The notes below the pieces were generated by a model. It was not told the DNA's origin. It made no database searches and saw nothing but the letters and a program-made list of their open reading frames with translations. From NCBI GenBank assembly GCA_016795145.1, contig JAEUII010000027.1, positions 1 to 45,499 on the forward strand: 45,499 bases of DNA. Direction: 5' to 3'. Position numbers and translations under genes: made by a program. This DNA comes from Planctomycetaceae bacterium. GTDB lineage: Bacteria > Planctomycetota > Planctomycetia > Planctomycetales > Planctomycetaceae. The stretch's first letter is position 1; every line of letters begins with the position of its first letter. Below are positions 16,974-24,844 of this stretch, piece after piece.

Positions 16974-18083
16974 ATGAACTTGAAACGTTGGACATTGAAG
17001 GCTCTCGTTGTGCTCACAGCGGCTGCCGGACTGACCGTTGAATCACGTGCGGCCGATGTTTGGGGCTTGAATCCCGGAACTCCCGATATGAAGTCAGCGA
17101 CGACGCTGGCCTTCGGTCCGGAAGACATTCTGTTCATCGGTGATGCTCAGGGAGCTGCTGTGTTCGCAGTCGCGACCGGCAATACGAAGGGTGATCCATC
17201 GAAGGCCAGCGTCAACATCGAAAACCTGCCTTCAGCGATTGCCACAGAACTTCATGCGAAGAATGTTGTCATCAACGACCTCGCCGTGAATCCTCGCACC
17301 GGAACAGCGTTTGTTGCGGTGACCGCGGACGACAAGCCGGCGATTGCTCAGATTGACGGCGACGGCAAGATTTCTGCCCTGGGTCTCTCAAACGTCAAGT
17401 TTGCGAAAGCGGCTCTGGCCGATGCACCCGAAGACAAGGTTGTTGGCGAAGGACGTCGTGCACAGAATCGCCGAACACAATCGATCACCGACATTGCTTT
17501 CTTTGAAAACAAGGTACTGGTTGCAGGTCTGAGCAACGCAGCGGCACCGTCAACGGTGCGAGAACTCAACTTCCCGTTTGCTGAAGCCGACAAGGGAATG
17601 AGCGTTGAAATCTACCACGCTGCTCACGGCAAGAGCGAAGACTACGCCGCAATGCGGACCTTCGTGCCGATGATGATCGACGGCGAACCGGCAATTCTTG
17701 GGGCGTATGTTTGCACGCCTCTGGTCAAGATCCCGGTCAAGCAGCTTGAAGGCGCTGCCGGCAAGGTGAAGGCAACGACTGTTGCAGAACTCGGCAACCG
17801 CAACGCGCCGCTCGACATGATCTCATATAAGAAGGATGGCGCTGACTATCTTCTTCTGAGCAACAGTGCTCGTGGCGTGATGAAGATCACAACCGCGGGC
17901 CTGAAGGAAAATAAAGGCCTGACGGAGCCTGTTGGCGGCGGAGGCACCGCTGGCCAGAAGTACGAAACGGTTGAAGCCCTTGCAGGAACCGTCCAGATGG
18001 ACAAGCTGAATGAGACCTCAGCCCTGGTTCTGGTGCAGGCAGAAGGTGGTCCTCAGAATCTGAAGACCGTCGCGCTGCCATAG
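16974..18083 (+). CDS. Secreted beta-propeller-like protein, uncharacterised
   Basis: With the start at 16974, the product is 369 residues and begins MNLKRWTLKALVVLTAAAGL, a signal peptide that ends near ESRAAD. GAAGG lies 8 nt upstream of this ATG, whereas the upstream ATG at 16947 would spoil the signal peptide. The mature part has repeated beta-strand blocks (TLAFGPEDILFIGDAQGAA, INDLAVNPRTGTAFVAVT, ITDIAFFENKVLVAGL, YLLLSNSARGVMKI) in the style of NHL or WD-like propeller blades. No catalytic motif is seen. It precedes the PVC haem protein by 204 bp on the same strand, so both may serve periplasmic redox or polymer breakdown. That link is inference. Confidence 0.8.
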   Translation: MNLKRWTLKALVVLTAAAGLTVESRAADVWGLNPGTPDMKSATTLAFGPEDILFIGDAQGAAVFAVATGNTKGDPSKASVNIENLPSAIATELHAKNVVINDLAVNPRTGTAFVAVTADDKPAIAQIDGDGKISALGLSNVKFAKAALADAPEDKVVGEGRRAQNRRTQSITDIAFFENKVLVAGLSNAAAPSTVRELNFPFAEADKGMSVEIYHAAHGKSEDYAAMRTFVPMMIDGEPAILGAYVCTPLVKIPVKQLEGAAGKVKATTVAELGNRNAPLDMISYKKDGADYLLLSNSARGVMKITTAGLKENKGLTEPVGGGGTAGQKYETVEALAGTVQMDKLNETSALVLVQAEGGPQNLKTVALP

Positions 18084-18192
18084 TTTTTTCGAATTGCCGA
18101 AGTGCTGCTAATTTCGGGAGCCGTTCAGCCATTTTCTCCTCGTCATTCTTTCGATGACGGAGTGTGAAAATGATGGGCTCCTGACATTCCCC

Positions 18193-18234
18193 TCACACGT
18201 TGTTCGCTCGTTGACCGCGGGCGAGCAACGTGAG
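18193..18234. repeat. Imperfect stem-loop between the propeller-like and haem-protein genes
   Basis: The arms CTCAC and GTGAG, GTTG and CAAC, and CGCTCG with GCGAG pair around a loop of about 8 nt, with small bulges. The segment cacgttgttcg is shared with the repeats near 37290 and, less exactly, 41075. There is no T-run, so it is not a typical intrinsic terminator. Confidence 0.5.
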
Positions 18235-18287
18235 TAGTTGGTTAGAGCTTCTCTCTGACAAATCCCTCCCACCTCGACTGCTGACTT

Positions 18288-21200
18288 ATGACCTCCCGCA
18301 AACACGTTCTGATCGCTGTCTTCATCGGCTTTGCTTGTCTTACCTCCCAGTCAGTGGCTCAACCGCCCGCACTGAAAGATATCCCAGCTCCGGATCCGGA
18401 GCTGGAGAAGGCAACATTTCGAGTGCCAGAAGGCTTCGAAGTCAATTTGTTTGCCGCGGATCCGGCGATTGCAAAACCGATCCAGATGAACTTCGACGAA
18501 GACGGTCGGCTCTGGATCGCAAGCTCCGAGGTGTATCCACAGATTGTCCCCGGCGCGCCAGCGACCGATCGAGTCGTCGTGGTGGAAGACAAGGACCATG
18601 ACGGTGTTGCCGACAAGACTCACGTGTTCGCCGAAGGCCTTTTGATCCCAACGGGCGTTGCACCTGGAGACGGCGGTGCATGGGTTGCGAACAGCACGGA
18701 GCTTCTGCACTTTGCTGATACCGACGGCGACTTGAAGGCGGATTCGCGTCGAGTCGTGCTGTCAGGATTCGGCACCGAAGATACTCACCACATCCTTCAT
18801 ACTTTGCGTTGGGGTTACGACGGATACTTGTATTTCAACCAGTCGATTTACATTCACAGCCACGTGGAAACTCCGTGGGGCGTTCGTCGTTTGAACGCTG
18901 GCGGCATCTGGCAGTTTCGCCCAGAGACACTGGAACTGGGTGTGTTCCTGAGAGGCCTGGTGAATACCTGGGGACATCACTACGACCGATTTGGTCAGTC
19001 GTTCGCCACGGACGGTGCGGGTGGTGAAGGCATCAACTACGTGATTCCGGGGGCATACTATTTCACAGCGGCCGATGCGGAACGACTTGTTCGCGGTTTG
19101 AATCCGGGAAGTCCCAAGCACTGCGGGCTGGAGCTGGTCGAAACTCCGATGCTGCCACCGGACTGGCAGGGCAATGCGATTACGAATGACTTCCGAGGTC
19201 ATCGCGTTGTTCGGTTTGTGCTGAACGAAGAAGCCTCAGGTTATGTCTCGCGCGAGCAGCAGGAAGTGATCTGGTCCGACCACGTTGCGTTCCGTCCGAT
19301 CGACGTGAAGATTGGTCCGGACGGTGCGATCTATATTGCCGACTGGTACAACCCGATCATTCAGCACGGTGAAGTCGACTTCCGTGATGAACGCCGCGAC
19401 CATACTCATGGACGCATTTGGCGAGTCACCTGGAAGGGGGCTCCGAAGCGAGAATTCAAAAAGGTGAGCGACCGCAGCAACGCCGAACTGTTTGAAGCAC
19501 TGCGATCAAATGATGGCGTCGAACGTCAGTCAGCAAAACAGATTCTTCGACAACGAGGACCTGGTATCGCTAATGAACTGACTGCATGGCTCAAGGGCGT
19601 AAAGCTCTCTGCAGAAGAAAAAGATCACGTTCTTCTGGAAGCGATCTGGTGCTATCAGACAGCCGGATCAGTTCAGCCGCAGTTGTTGAAGACTCTGCTT
19701 GGCAGTGAAGACGGCCGTATTCGTGCGGCCGCCGTGCGAGTCTTGAGTCACTGGAAATACTTCATTCCAGAATCGTTCGAATGGCTGAAAGCGGCTGCCA
19801 CGGATGCTCATCCGCGAGTTCGCCTCGAGGCCGTGCGTGCTCTGTCCTATTCTCCACTGGATGATTCCGAACGTCAGGTGGCACTGGGCACCGCATTTCC
19901 TGATCAGAAGTCTCCTGAGACTGCTGAGATTGTTTCAAAGTTTGATGCGCCGAATGTGATCGAAACCGCTCTGCTTCCGTTGAAGCAGCCGATGGACGTG
20001 AACCTTGACTACGCCATGTGGCTGACAACGAAGGAACTGGCCTCAAAATGGCGCCCGGCCTTTGAAAAGGGCGAGATGAATTTTGGCAGCGATGCAGATT
20101 CTGTCGCCTTCGCCTTCGCCGCACTGGGGTCGGGGGCTCCGGTGGAATTGCTGATGAAGGATCTTTATTCCGGTCAGATTACTCCGGAAAAGCGCGCTCG
20201 CCTGGTGCAGCTCATTTGCGGAAGCGCGGATGCGAATCAGCTGGGACGCTTGCTTGCCGAAGCCATTCAGGCGAGCGATGGGGCGACTCTGCAAACTCTC
20301 CTGGCTTATACGGCCGGGCGAAAGCTCGTTCCTGGTGGAGAGGTCCAGAAGATCGGGACTCTGATTTCGTCCGACAACCCAGTGCTTCGTCATTCGGCAC
20401 TTCAGGCAATCGGCCAGTGGAAGCTGACAGCTCACTATGACGCATTGCTGAATGTCGTGAAGACGGCGAATCCAGATCGAGCCGACCTTGCGGCCAGCTT
20501 CGTCGGGATCGCTGTCGGGCAGGAAGAATCTCTTGTGGCGGCCATGAACGCGTTCGCCGCATCAGAAGCCCCGGTTGAAAATCGAACGCTGGCTCTGGAG
20601 CGATTGTCGGCGATTCGCCCGGCACAGGCAGCTCCGATCCTTGCCGTAGTACTTGCACAACTGCCGGAAGGTGCTGATGTGTCATCGCCGGTTCGAACTT
20701 TGCTTTCCGAACGAAACGGCGGAAAGCTGTTGGCGAAAGAACTCGCGGAGAAGAAGCTGCGAACTCCGGTCGCTCTGGACGTCCTAAGAGTACTTCGGGA
20801 GTCTGGCCGAGCTGACGCAGAACTGGAAGCGGCGTTGAAGACCGCAGGCAACGTCACAAGTCGAAAGGAATTGAGTCCCGAGCAGCGAGCCGCGATCCTG
20901 AAGAAGGTTAGTACAACGGCCACAGCGGCAGCTGGCGAAAGGATCTATCGAAACGAACAGCTTGGCTGCCTGAAGTGCCACGCGATCGGTGGCGCGGGTG
21001 GCTTGGTTGGACCGGACATGATCAGTCTTGGTGCAAGTGCTCAGCCGGACTACCTGCTGGAGTCCTTGCTGAACCCAAATGCCAAGGTGAAAGAAAACTA
21101 TCACACGACAGTCATCGCTACGGTGGAAGGCCAGGTTGTGGCCGGAGTTCAGATTCAGAAGTCTGACAAGTCGGTGACTCTTCGAACCGCCGAGAACAAG

Positions 21201-21800
21201 GTCGTCGAGATTCCGGTGGCTCAGATCGAAGAGCAGGCTCAGGGAGTTTCACTGATGCCGGAAGGACTTGTCGATGCTTTGACCGACGATGAAATTGCTT
21301 CGCTCGTTCGGTTCCTTTCCGAGCTTGGTCGAACCCCGGAGTATACTCTTTCGAAGCAGCGACTTGTTCGGTCGTGGCTGGTGATGCAGGCGACACCTGA
21401 AGGAATTCACCAGCTGAACAGAACCAGTTTCAGCAAGGTTGCAACGGACGATCCGGCGTTTACCTTTGTCCCTCGGTACAGCGAAGTCTCCGGAGCACTG
21501 CCACTGGCTGCAATGCCTCAGATGCGTGTCCGCGAGCAGGATGTTAGCTTCGCGCGTTGTCAGTTGAACGTGACAACGCCCGGGCAGATTGGGTTCCGAG
21601 TGAATTCAGCGGATGGTCTTGAAGTCCGCATCGATGGTGTCCCCATGCCTCCGCAGGCGGAATTTAGTTCCAGCTTGTCCGGAGGAATTCATACCGTCAC
21701 CGTAACAGTCAATCAGGGACTCCGAAAAGCCCCGTTGATTCTGGAGGTCGTTGCTGGTTCCGGCCAGCCGCAGGGCAATGCGGAGCTTGTGAATCAGTAA
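18288..21800 (+). CDS. PVC-type haem-binding CxxCH protein with membrane-bound dehydrogenase domain and HEAT repeats
   Basis: The 1170-residue protein starts with a signal peptide (KHVLIAVFIGFACLTSQSVAQ). An N-terminal PQQ/glucose-dehydrogenase-like propeller (about residues 45-390) has the family phrase FRVPEGFEVNLFAADPAIAKPIQMNFDEDGRLWIASSEVYPQ and later DVKIGPDGAIYIADWYNPIIQHGEVDFRD. The middle (about 400-870) is HEAT-like. The C-terminal haem-binding domain has C894-x2-C897-H898 (LGCLKCHAIGG) and then GPDMISLGASAQPDYLLESLLNPNAKVKENY, typical of TIGR02603. It is thus a periplasmic c-type cytochrome fused to a putative dehydrogenase. Such genes are abundant in planctomycetes and are thought to act in breakdown of complex carbohydrates. 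The substrate is unknown. A beta-sandwich-like tail of about 100 residues follows the haem domain. Confidence 0.93.
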   Translation: MTSRKHVLIAVFIGFACLTSQSVAQPPALKDIPAPDPELEKATFRVPEGFEVNLFAADPAIAKPIQMNFDEDGRLWIASSEVYPQIVPGAPATDRVVVVEDKDHDGVADKTHVFAEGLLIPTGVAPGDGGAWVANSTELLHFADTDGDLKADSRRVVLSGFGTEDTHHILHTLRWGYDGYLYFNQSIYIHSHVETPWGVRRLNAGGIWQFRPETLELGVFLRGLVNTWGHHYDRFGQSFATDGAGGEGINYVIPGAYYFTAADAERLVRGLNPGSPKHCGLELVETPMLPPDWQGNAITNDFRGHRVVRFVLNEEASGYVSREQQEVIWSDHVAFRPIDVKIGPDGAIYIADWYNPIIQHGEVDFRDERRDHTHGRIWRVTWKGAPKREFKKVSDRSNAELFEALRSNDGVERQSAKQILRQRGPGIANELTAWLKGVKLSAEEKDHVLLEAIWCYQTAGSVQPQLLKTLLGSEDGRIRAAAVRVLSHWKYFIPESFEWLKAAATDAHPRVRLEAVRALSYSPLDDSERQVALGTAFPDQKSPETAEIVSKFDAPNVIETALLPLKQPMDVNLDYAMWLTTKELASKWRPAFEKGEMNFGSDADSVAFAFAALGSGAPVELLMKDLYSGQITPEKRARLVQLICGSADANQLGRLLAEAIQASDGATLQTLLAYTAGRKLVPGGEVQKIGTLISSDNPVLRHSALQAIGQWKLTAHYDALLNVVKTANPDRADLAASFVGIAVGQEESLVAAMNAFAASEAPVENRTLALERLSAIRPAQAAPILAVVLAQLPEGADVSSPVRTLLSERNGGKLLAKELAEKKLRTPVALDVLRVLRESGRADAELEAALKTAGNVTSRKELSPEQRAAILKKVSTTATAAAGERIYRNEQLGCLKCHAIGGAGGLVGPDMISLGASAQPDYLLESLLNPNAKVKENYHTTVIATVEGQVVAGVQIQKSDKSVTLRTAENKVVEIPVAQIEEQAQGVSLMPEGLVDALTDDEIASLVRFLSELGRTPEYTLSKQRLVRSWLVMQATPEGIHQLNRTSFSKVATDDPAFTFVPRYSEVSGALPLAAMPQMRVREQDVSFARCQLNVTTPGQIGFRVNSADGLEVRIDGVPMPPQAEFSSSLSGGIHTVTVTVNQGLRKAPLILEVVAGSGQPQGNAELVNQ

Positions 21801-21879
21801 GCAAGTGACCGGCTGCACTGGGCGTTAGGCTTTGGTAAAGGAAGCCAGCATCCAGTGCAGTTCGACTCGGAGTGCGAAT

Positions 21880-24372
21880 GTGTCTGTGAATGCCGAATCG
21901 AGGGATCGTCAGCTTCGAGTTACGTTCTATCGCAGCGTCACGATTGTCATTTCCGCAGCGGCGGCCCTGCTGGCATTCAGTGAAGGCCGAGCGTTTCCAT
22001 CCGCGCTGACTCCTTTGTTTGCCCTGGCCGGAATCTACATTGTCGACTTTCGACGATGGGCGAATCTGCCGACGATCCTCGCGAACCTCTGCGGTCTCGC
22101 AGCTCTCGTCATTACCACCATCCAGTTCAGCGGGACGAACTACAACAAAGTCCTGGCCGGAACTCATCTGCTGGTCTACCTCACATGGATTGTTCTTTTC
22201 ATGCGAAAAGGACATCGGCAGTTCTGGTGGCTCATTGCGCTGAGCGTTCTTCAAGTGACCATTTCAGGAGTTCTCTCCACTGGTGTGGGTTTTGGGGCGG
22301 CAGTCTTTGGCATGACGCTGCTGCTGCTGTGGACTCTGTCGGTGTTTTCACTCTTTCGTGTCGAAGATGAACACGCTCGGCTTCGAAATGCCGCCCCACA
22401 GAAGGTCGGTCGGAAGAAGTTCTCTTTCACTCGTGAGTTCTTCAGTGGCTTTTTCGGAATCGATTTTGGCGGACGGAAGACACGCCAGAAGGCTGCGTCT
22501 GATTCCGAAATCACGATACGAAACGGACTTCAGCGCGATCCATCGGAAGTCTGGATTGGCTGGCGATTCCGCGGGATGGTAGCAGCGTCCTACTGCGTGT
22601 CTCTCGTGCTTGCCATTGTGGTCTTTGCCGCGTTTCCCCGCGTCTGGGTCAATGGCGGCGGATTGTTTGCTCAGGGGCTTAATGAGGAAGCCGGCGGTTA
22701 TGGCCGACGAACGGGATTCAATGAATCAGTTCGACTGGGTGACATTGGACACCTGATGGCCAGCAACGCTCGCGCGTTCTCCTTTGATGTGATCAACGTG
22801 CGCAGTCGAAAACCCGTGACCGCAGATCAGCTGGCAGAAGCACTCAATACTGATGAGGTGCGATTTCGAGGCAATGTGCTGGCCCAATACGCGGACGGTC
22901 GATGGTCACGCGGACTTCAGGAAAGTCTTGGCCTTCAGGGTGCTGACACTCAGACGTTCGGACGATACACAAAACTGAACTCAGACTATGAAGTGACGAT
23001 CACGCTGGAGCCGCCGATCGGGAACTACGCCTTCGCGCCCTACCCGGTCTCTGCGGTTTCAGGGACTCGAGGATTTCGAATTGAACAGAGGACTCTGAGC
23101 GGAACGCTGGTGTTTCGGGATGTCGGCCGAGAACCTTCCGGGACCGAAACTGCCCGAACGTATAAAGTTCAGTGTCCCAGTCTGCAGAAGTACCCTGAGA
23201 GTACTTTCGAGTACTGGATGGTTCGGACGGATGTGCCGAAGTGGATTCGCGATCCGATGGTCATTTCACTTCGCGCGAAAGCGACTCGAAACTATCTCAC
23301 GGATGAGTTGGACGTCAAGCTGCCGCGTCTGACTGCGAAAGCCAGGCAATTGACCAGCGACGGAACACAGCCGGTTGAGGCAAAAGAAAAAGTTCGTCGC
23401 ATCATGGAATTCCTTCGGCCGGAAAACGGGTTCCAGTATTCGCTGACACTGACTCGTGCGAACGCCGATCTCGATCCTGTTGAAGACTTCCTGTTTGAGA
23501 CGAAAACCGGTCATTGTGAATACTTCGCTTCTGCATGTGTGCTGCTGCTGCAGGCGTCCGGCGTTCCGGCACGCCTGGTGAATGGCTACTACGGCAGTGA
23601 ATTCAACTCGCTGAATGGAAAGAATGAAGTTCGTCAGCACCATGCTCACTCCTGGGTCGAAGCCTGGGTGGATGAACGCTGGGTGACGCTTGACCCGACG
23701 CCGGGAAGTGATCGTGAAGCGGCCATCATGAATACCGCTTCCAGATCGCTGCTGTCGAGTTTCCAGGCGGCGATCAATGACCTGTGGACGGATGGCATCA
23801 ACAACATGTCGGCTGAGCGACAGAAGGAATTCTTTGCTCCTGTGCTGACGACGTCGCAGGATCTCTGGAAGTCGATTCGTGAGCAGGGCGTTTTGCCCTG
23901 GTTCAAGAGTACGTTCGCTTCGTTACTGCAATCGCCTGATCAGTGGATCAGCTGGCAGGGAGGCCTTGTCACGTTCCTCCTGCTGGGACTGATACTGCTG
24001 TTTCATTACCTCGGCCTTGCATCCAGGATCATCAAATGGCTGACGGAGCTTCGACAGAGATTTTCGGAAGGACAACGAACGACTCGATCAGTCATTCGTT
24101 TCTACGAAATGTTCTGTCAGACCTGTGAGCAGCATGGATTGAAACTTCCATCGACGAACACTGCTCTCGAGAACGCGGAAATGTCGACACAACAATTCTC
24201 TGCCTTCCTGACCGTCGCTGGACTCACAGACCTTCCTGAACGAATTGCGTCCGCCTTCAACAAAGTTCGATTCGGTGAACAGCCTCTTTCAATGGACGAA
24301 GCCGCTCAGCTGGGACGAGATGTCTCAGCATTCGCCAGCAGCCTACAACAAAAGCTCCAGCCCGCACGGTGA
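21880..24372 (+). CDS. TgpA-type membrane transglutaminase-like protein (DUF3488/transglutaminase core)
   Basis: With the GTG at 21880, the product is 830 residues. GGAG lies 7 nt upstream, and the TTG at 21832 lacks a site. The N-terminal part has five to six transmembrane helices (DUF3488), then a periplasmic region carrying the transglutaminase-like core. The core has C546 in TGHCEYFASACVLLLQASGVPARLVNGYY, H590 in HAHSWVEAWVDERW and D605 in TLDPTPGS, an intact Cys-His-Asp triad. One further helix (GGLVTFLLLGLILLFHYLGL) and a cytoplasmic DUF4129-like tail follow. TgpA proteins are essential in some bacteria and usually sit with MoxR and DUF58 genes. Here the DUF58 gene is distant. The gene begins 79 bp after the PVC haem protein on the same strand. 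Confidence 0.92.
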   Translation: MSVNAESRDRQLRVTFYRSVTIVISAAAALLAFSEGRAFPSALTPLFALAGIYIVDFRRWANLPTILANLCGLAALVITTIQFSGTNYNKVLAGTHLLVYLTWIVLFMRKGHRQFWWLIALSVLQVTISGVLSTGVGFGAAVFGMTLLLLWTLSVFSLFRVEDEHARLRNAAPQKVGRKKFSFTREFFSGFFGIDFGGRKTRQKAASDSEITIRNGLQRDPSEVWIGWRFRGMVAASYCVSLVLAIVVFAAFPRVWVNGGGLFAQGLNEEAGGYGRRTGFNESVRLGDIGHLMASNARAFSFDVINVRSRKPVTADQLAEALNTDEVRFRGNVLAQYADGRWSRGLQESLGLQGADTQTFGRYTKLNSDYEVTITLEPPIGNYAFAPYPVSAVSGTRGFRIEQRTLSGTLVFRDVGREPSGTETARTYKVQCPSLQKYPESTFEYWMVRTDVPKWIRDPMVISLRAKATRNYLTDELDVKLPRLTAKARQLTSDGTQPVEAKEKVRRIMEFLRPENGFQYSLTLTRANADLDPVEDFLFETKTGHCEYFASACVLLLQASGVPARLVNGYYGSEFNSLNGKNEVRQHHAHSWVEAWVDERWVTLDPTPGSDREAAIMNTASRSLLSSFQAAINDLWTDGINNMSAERQKEFFAPVLTTSQDLWKSIREQGVLPWFKSTFASLLQSPDQWISWQGGLVTFLLLGLILLFHYLGLASRIIKWLTELRQRFSEGQRTTRSVIRFYEMFCQTCEQHGLKLPSTNTALENAEMSTQQFSAFLTVAGLTDLPERIASAFNKVRFGEQPLSMDEAAQLGRDVSAFASSLQQKLQPAR

Positions 24373-24411
24373 CGTTTTGTTCGGCGGAGCAAACAACGAC
24401 TCAGTCTGTCA

Positions 24412-24435
24412 GTAGTGGATCTTGCTAAAGATCCC
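24412..24435. repeat. Dispersed hairpin repeat, copy 2 (GGATCTTGCTAAAGATCC)
   Basis: This is an exact copy of 2853-2876, in the same orientation, 40 bp after the transglutaminase stop codon. In both places it follows the 3' end of a plus-strand gene, so it may be a dispersed element inserted behind genes. The stem is 7 bp and the loop is GCTA. Confidence 0.8.
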
Positions 24436-24722
24436 TCTTTCGCAGCCCCATTCGCCAGGTGAACGTCCCGAAATTCAAAGCCCGACGAAATCACCACAAA
24501 CCAAGAACCAGCAACCAGCAACCAAGAACCCGTATCCCCCCGTGTCGCGAAGATGGAACAACGTGTCGTCCATTCGACGGCATCTCGAAGTTCGGATGCG
24601 GAGTGTTTGGTGTGGGCAGGTTGAGATGAATGCGTGATACTGCCACCCGCAACAGTCAAAAAGACGGGTGTTTTACCGCAGTAAATGCGGACTAGCGAGA
24701 GGAACCAGATCCTGCGGGATCG

Positions 24723-24738
24723 TGGCACGTGGTTTGCA
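24723..24738 (+). promoter_or_regulatory. Sigma-54 (RpoN) promoter of the WXXGXW gene
   Basis: The sequence TGGCACG-TGGT-TTGCA matches the -24/-12 consensus TGGCACG-N4-TTGCA at every specified base, with the required GG and GC separated by 10 nt. The predicted start of transcription is near 24749, giving a leader of about 95 nt before the ATG at 24845. Inverted repeats at 24565-24578, 24676-24690 and 24708-24721 are candidate activator sites, the first about 160 bp upstream of the -24 box. Confidence 0.75.
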
Positions 24739-24844
24739 AAACGAGGTGAGTGATTGGCATGGCGTCTGCGAAAACGTGCGGCGTAATGCGACGAACTCTC
24801 CCCGAGTGGATGTCCCGGAATGACACCGGGAAAGGAACAGAGCA

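Larger units (their letters stand above)
24373..24844. other. Upstream region of the WXXGXW gene, about 470 bp
   Basis: This region holds the dispersed hairpin repeat (24412-24435), a stretch of near-tandem accagcaacc-like repeats (about 24500-24530), three short inverted repeats, and the sigma-54 promoter at 24723-24738. The inverted repeats are GTCG-N6-CGAC at 24565-24578, CCGCA-GTAAA-TGCGG at 24676-24690, and GATCC-TGCG-GGATC at 24708-24721. A minus-strand reading frame at 24306-24845 shows no family resemblance and is not called. Confidence 0.6.

Noticed and set aside
18193..18234. Possible intrinsic terminator after the propeller-like gene
   Set aside because: The stem is bulged and lacks a T-run. 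The T-run right after the stop codon at 18084 has no stem before it.
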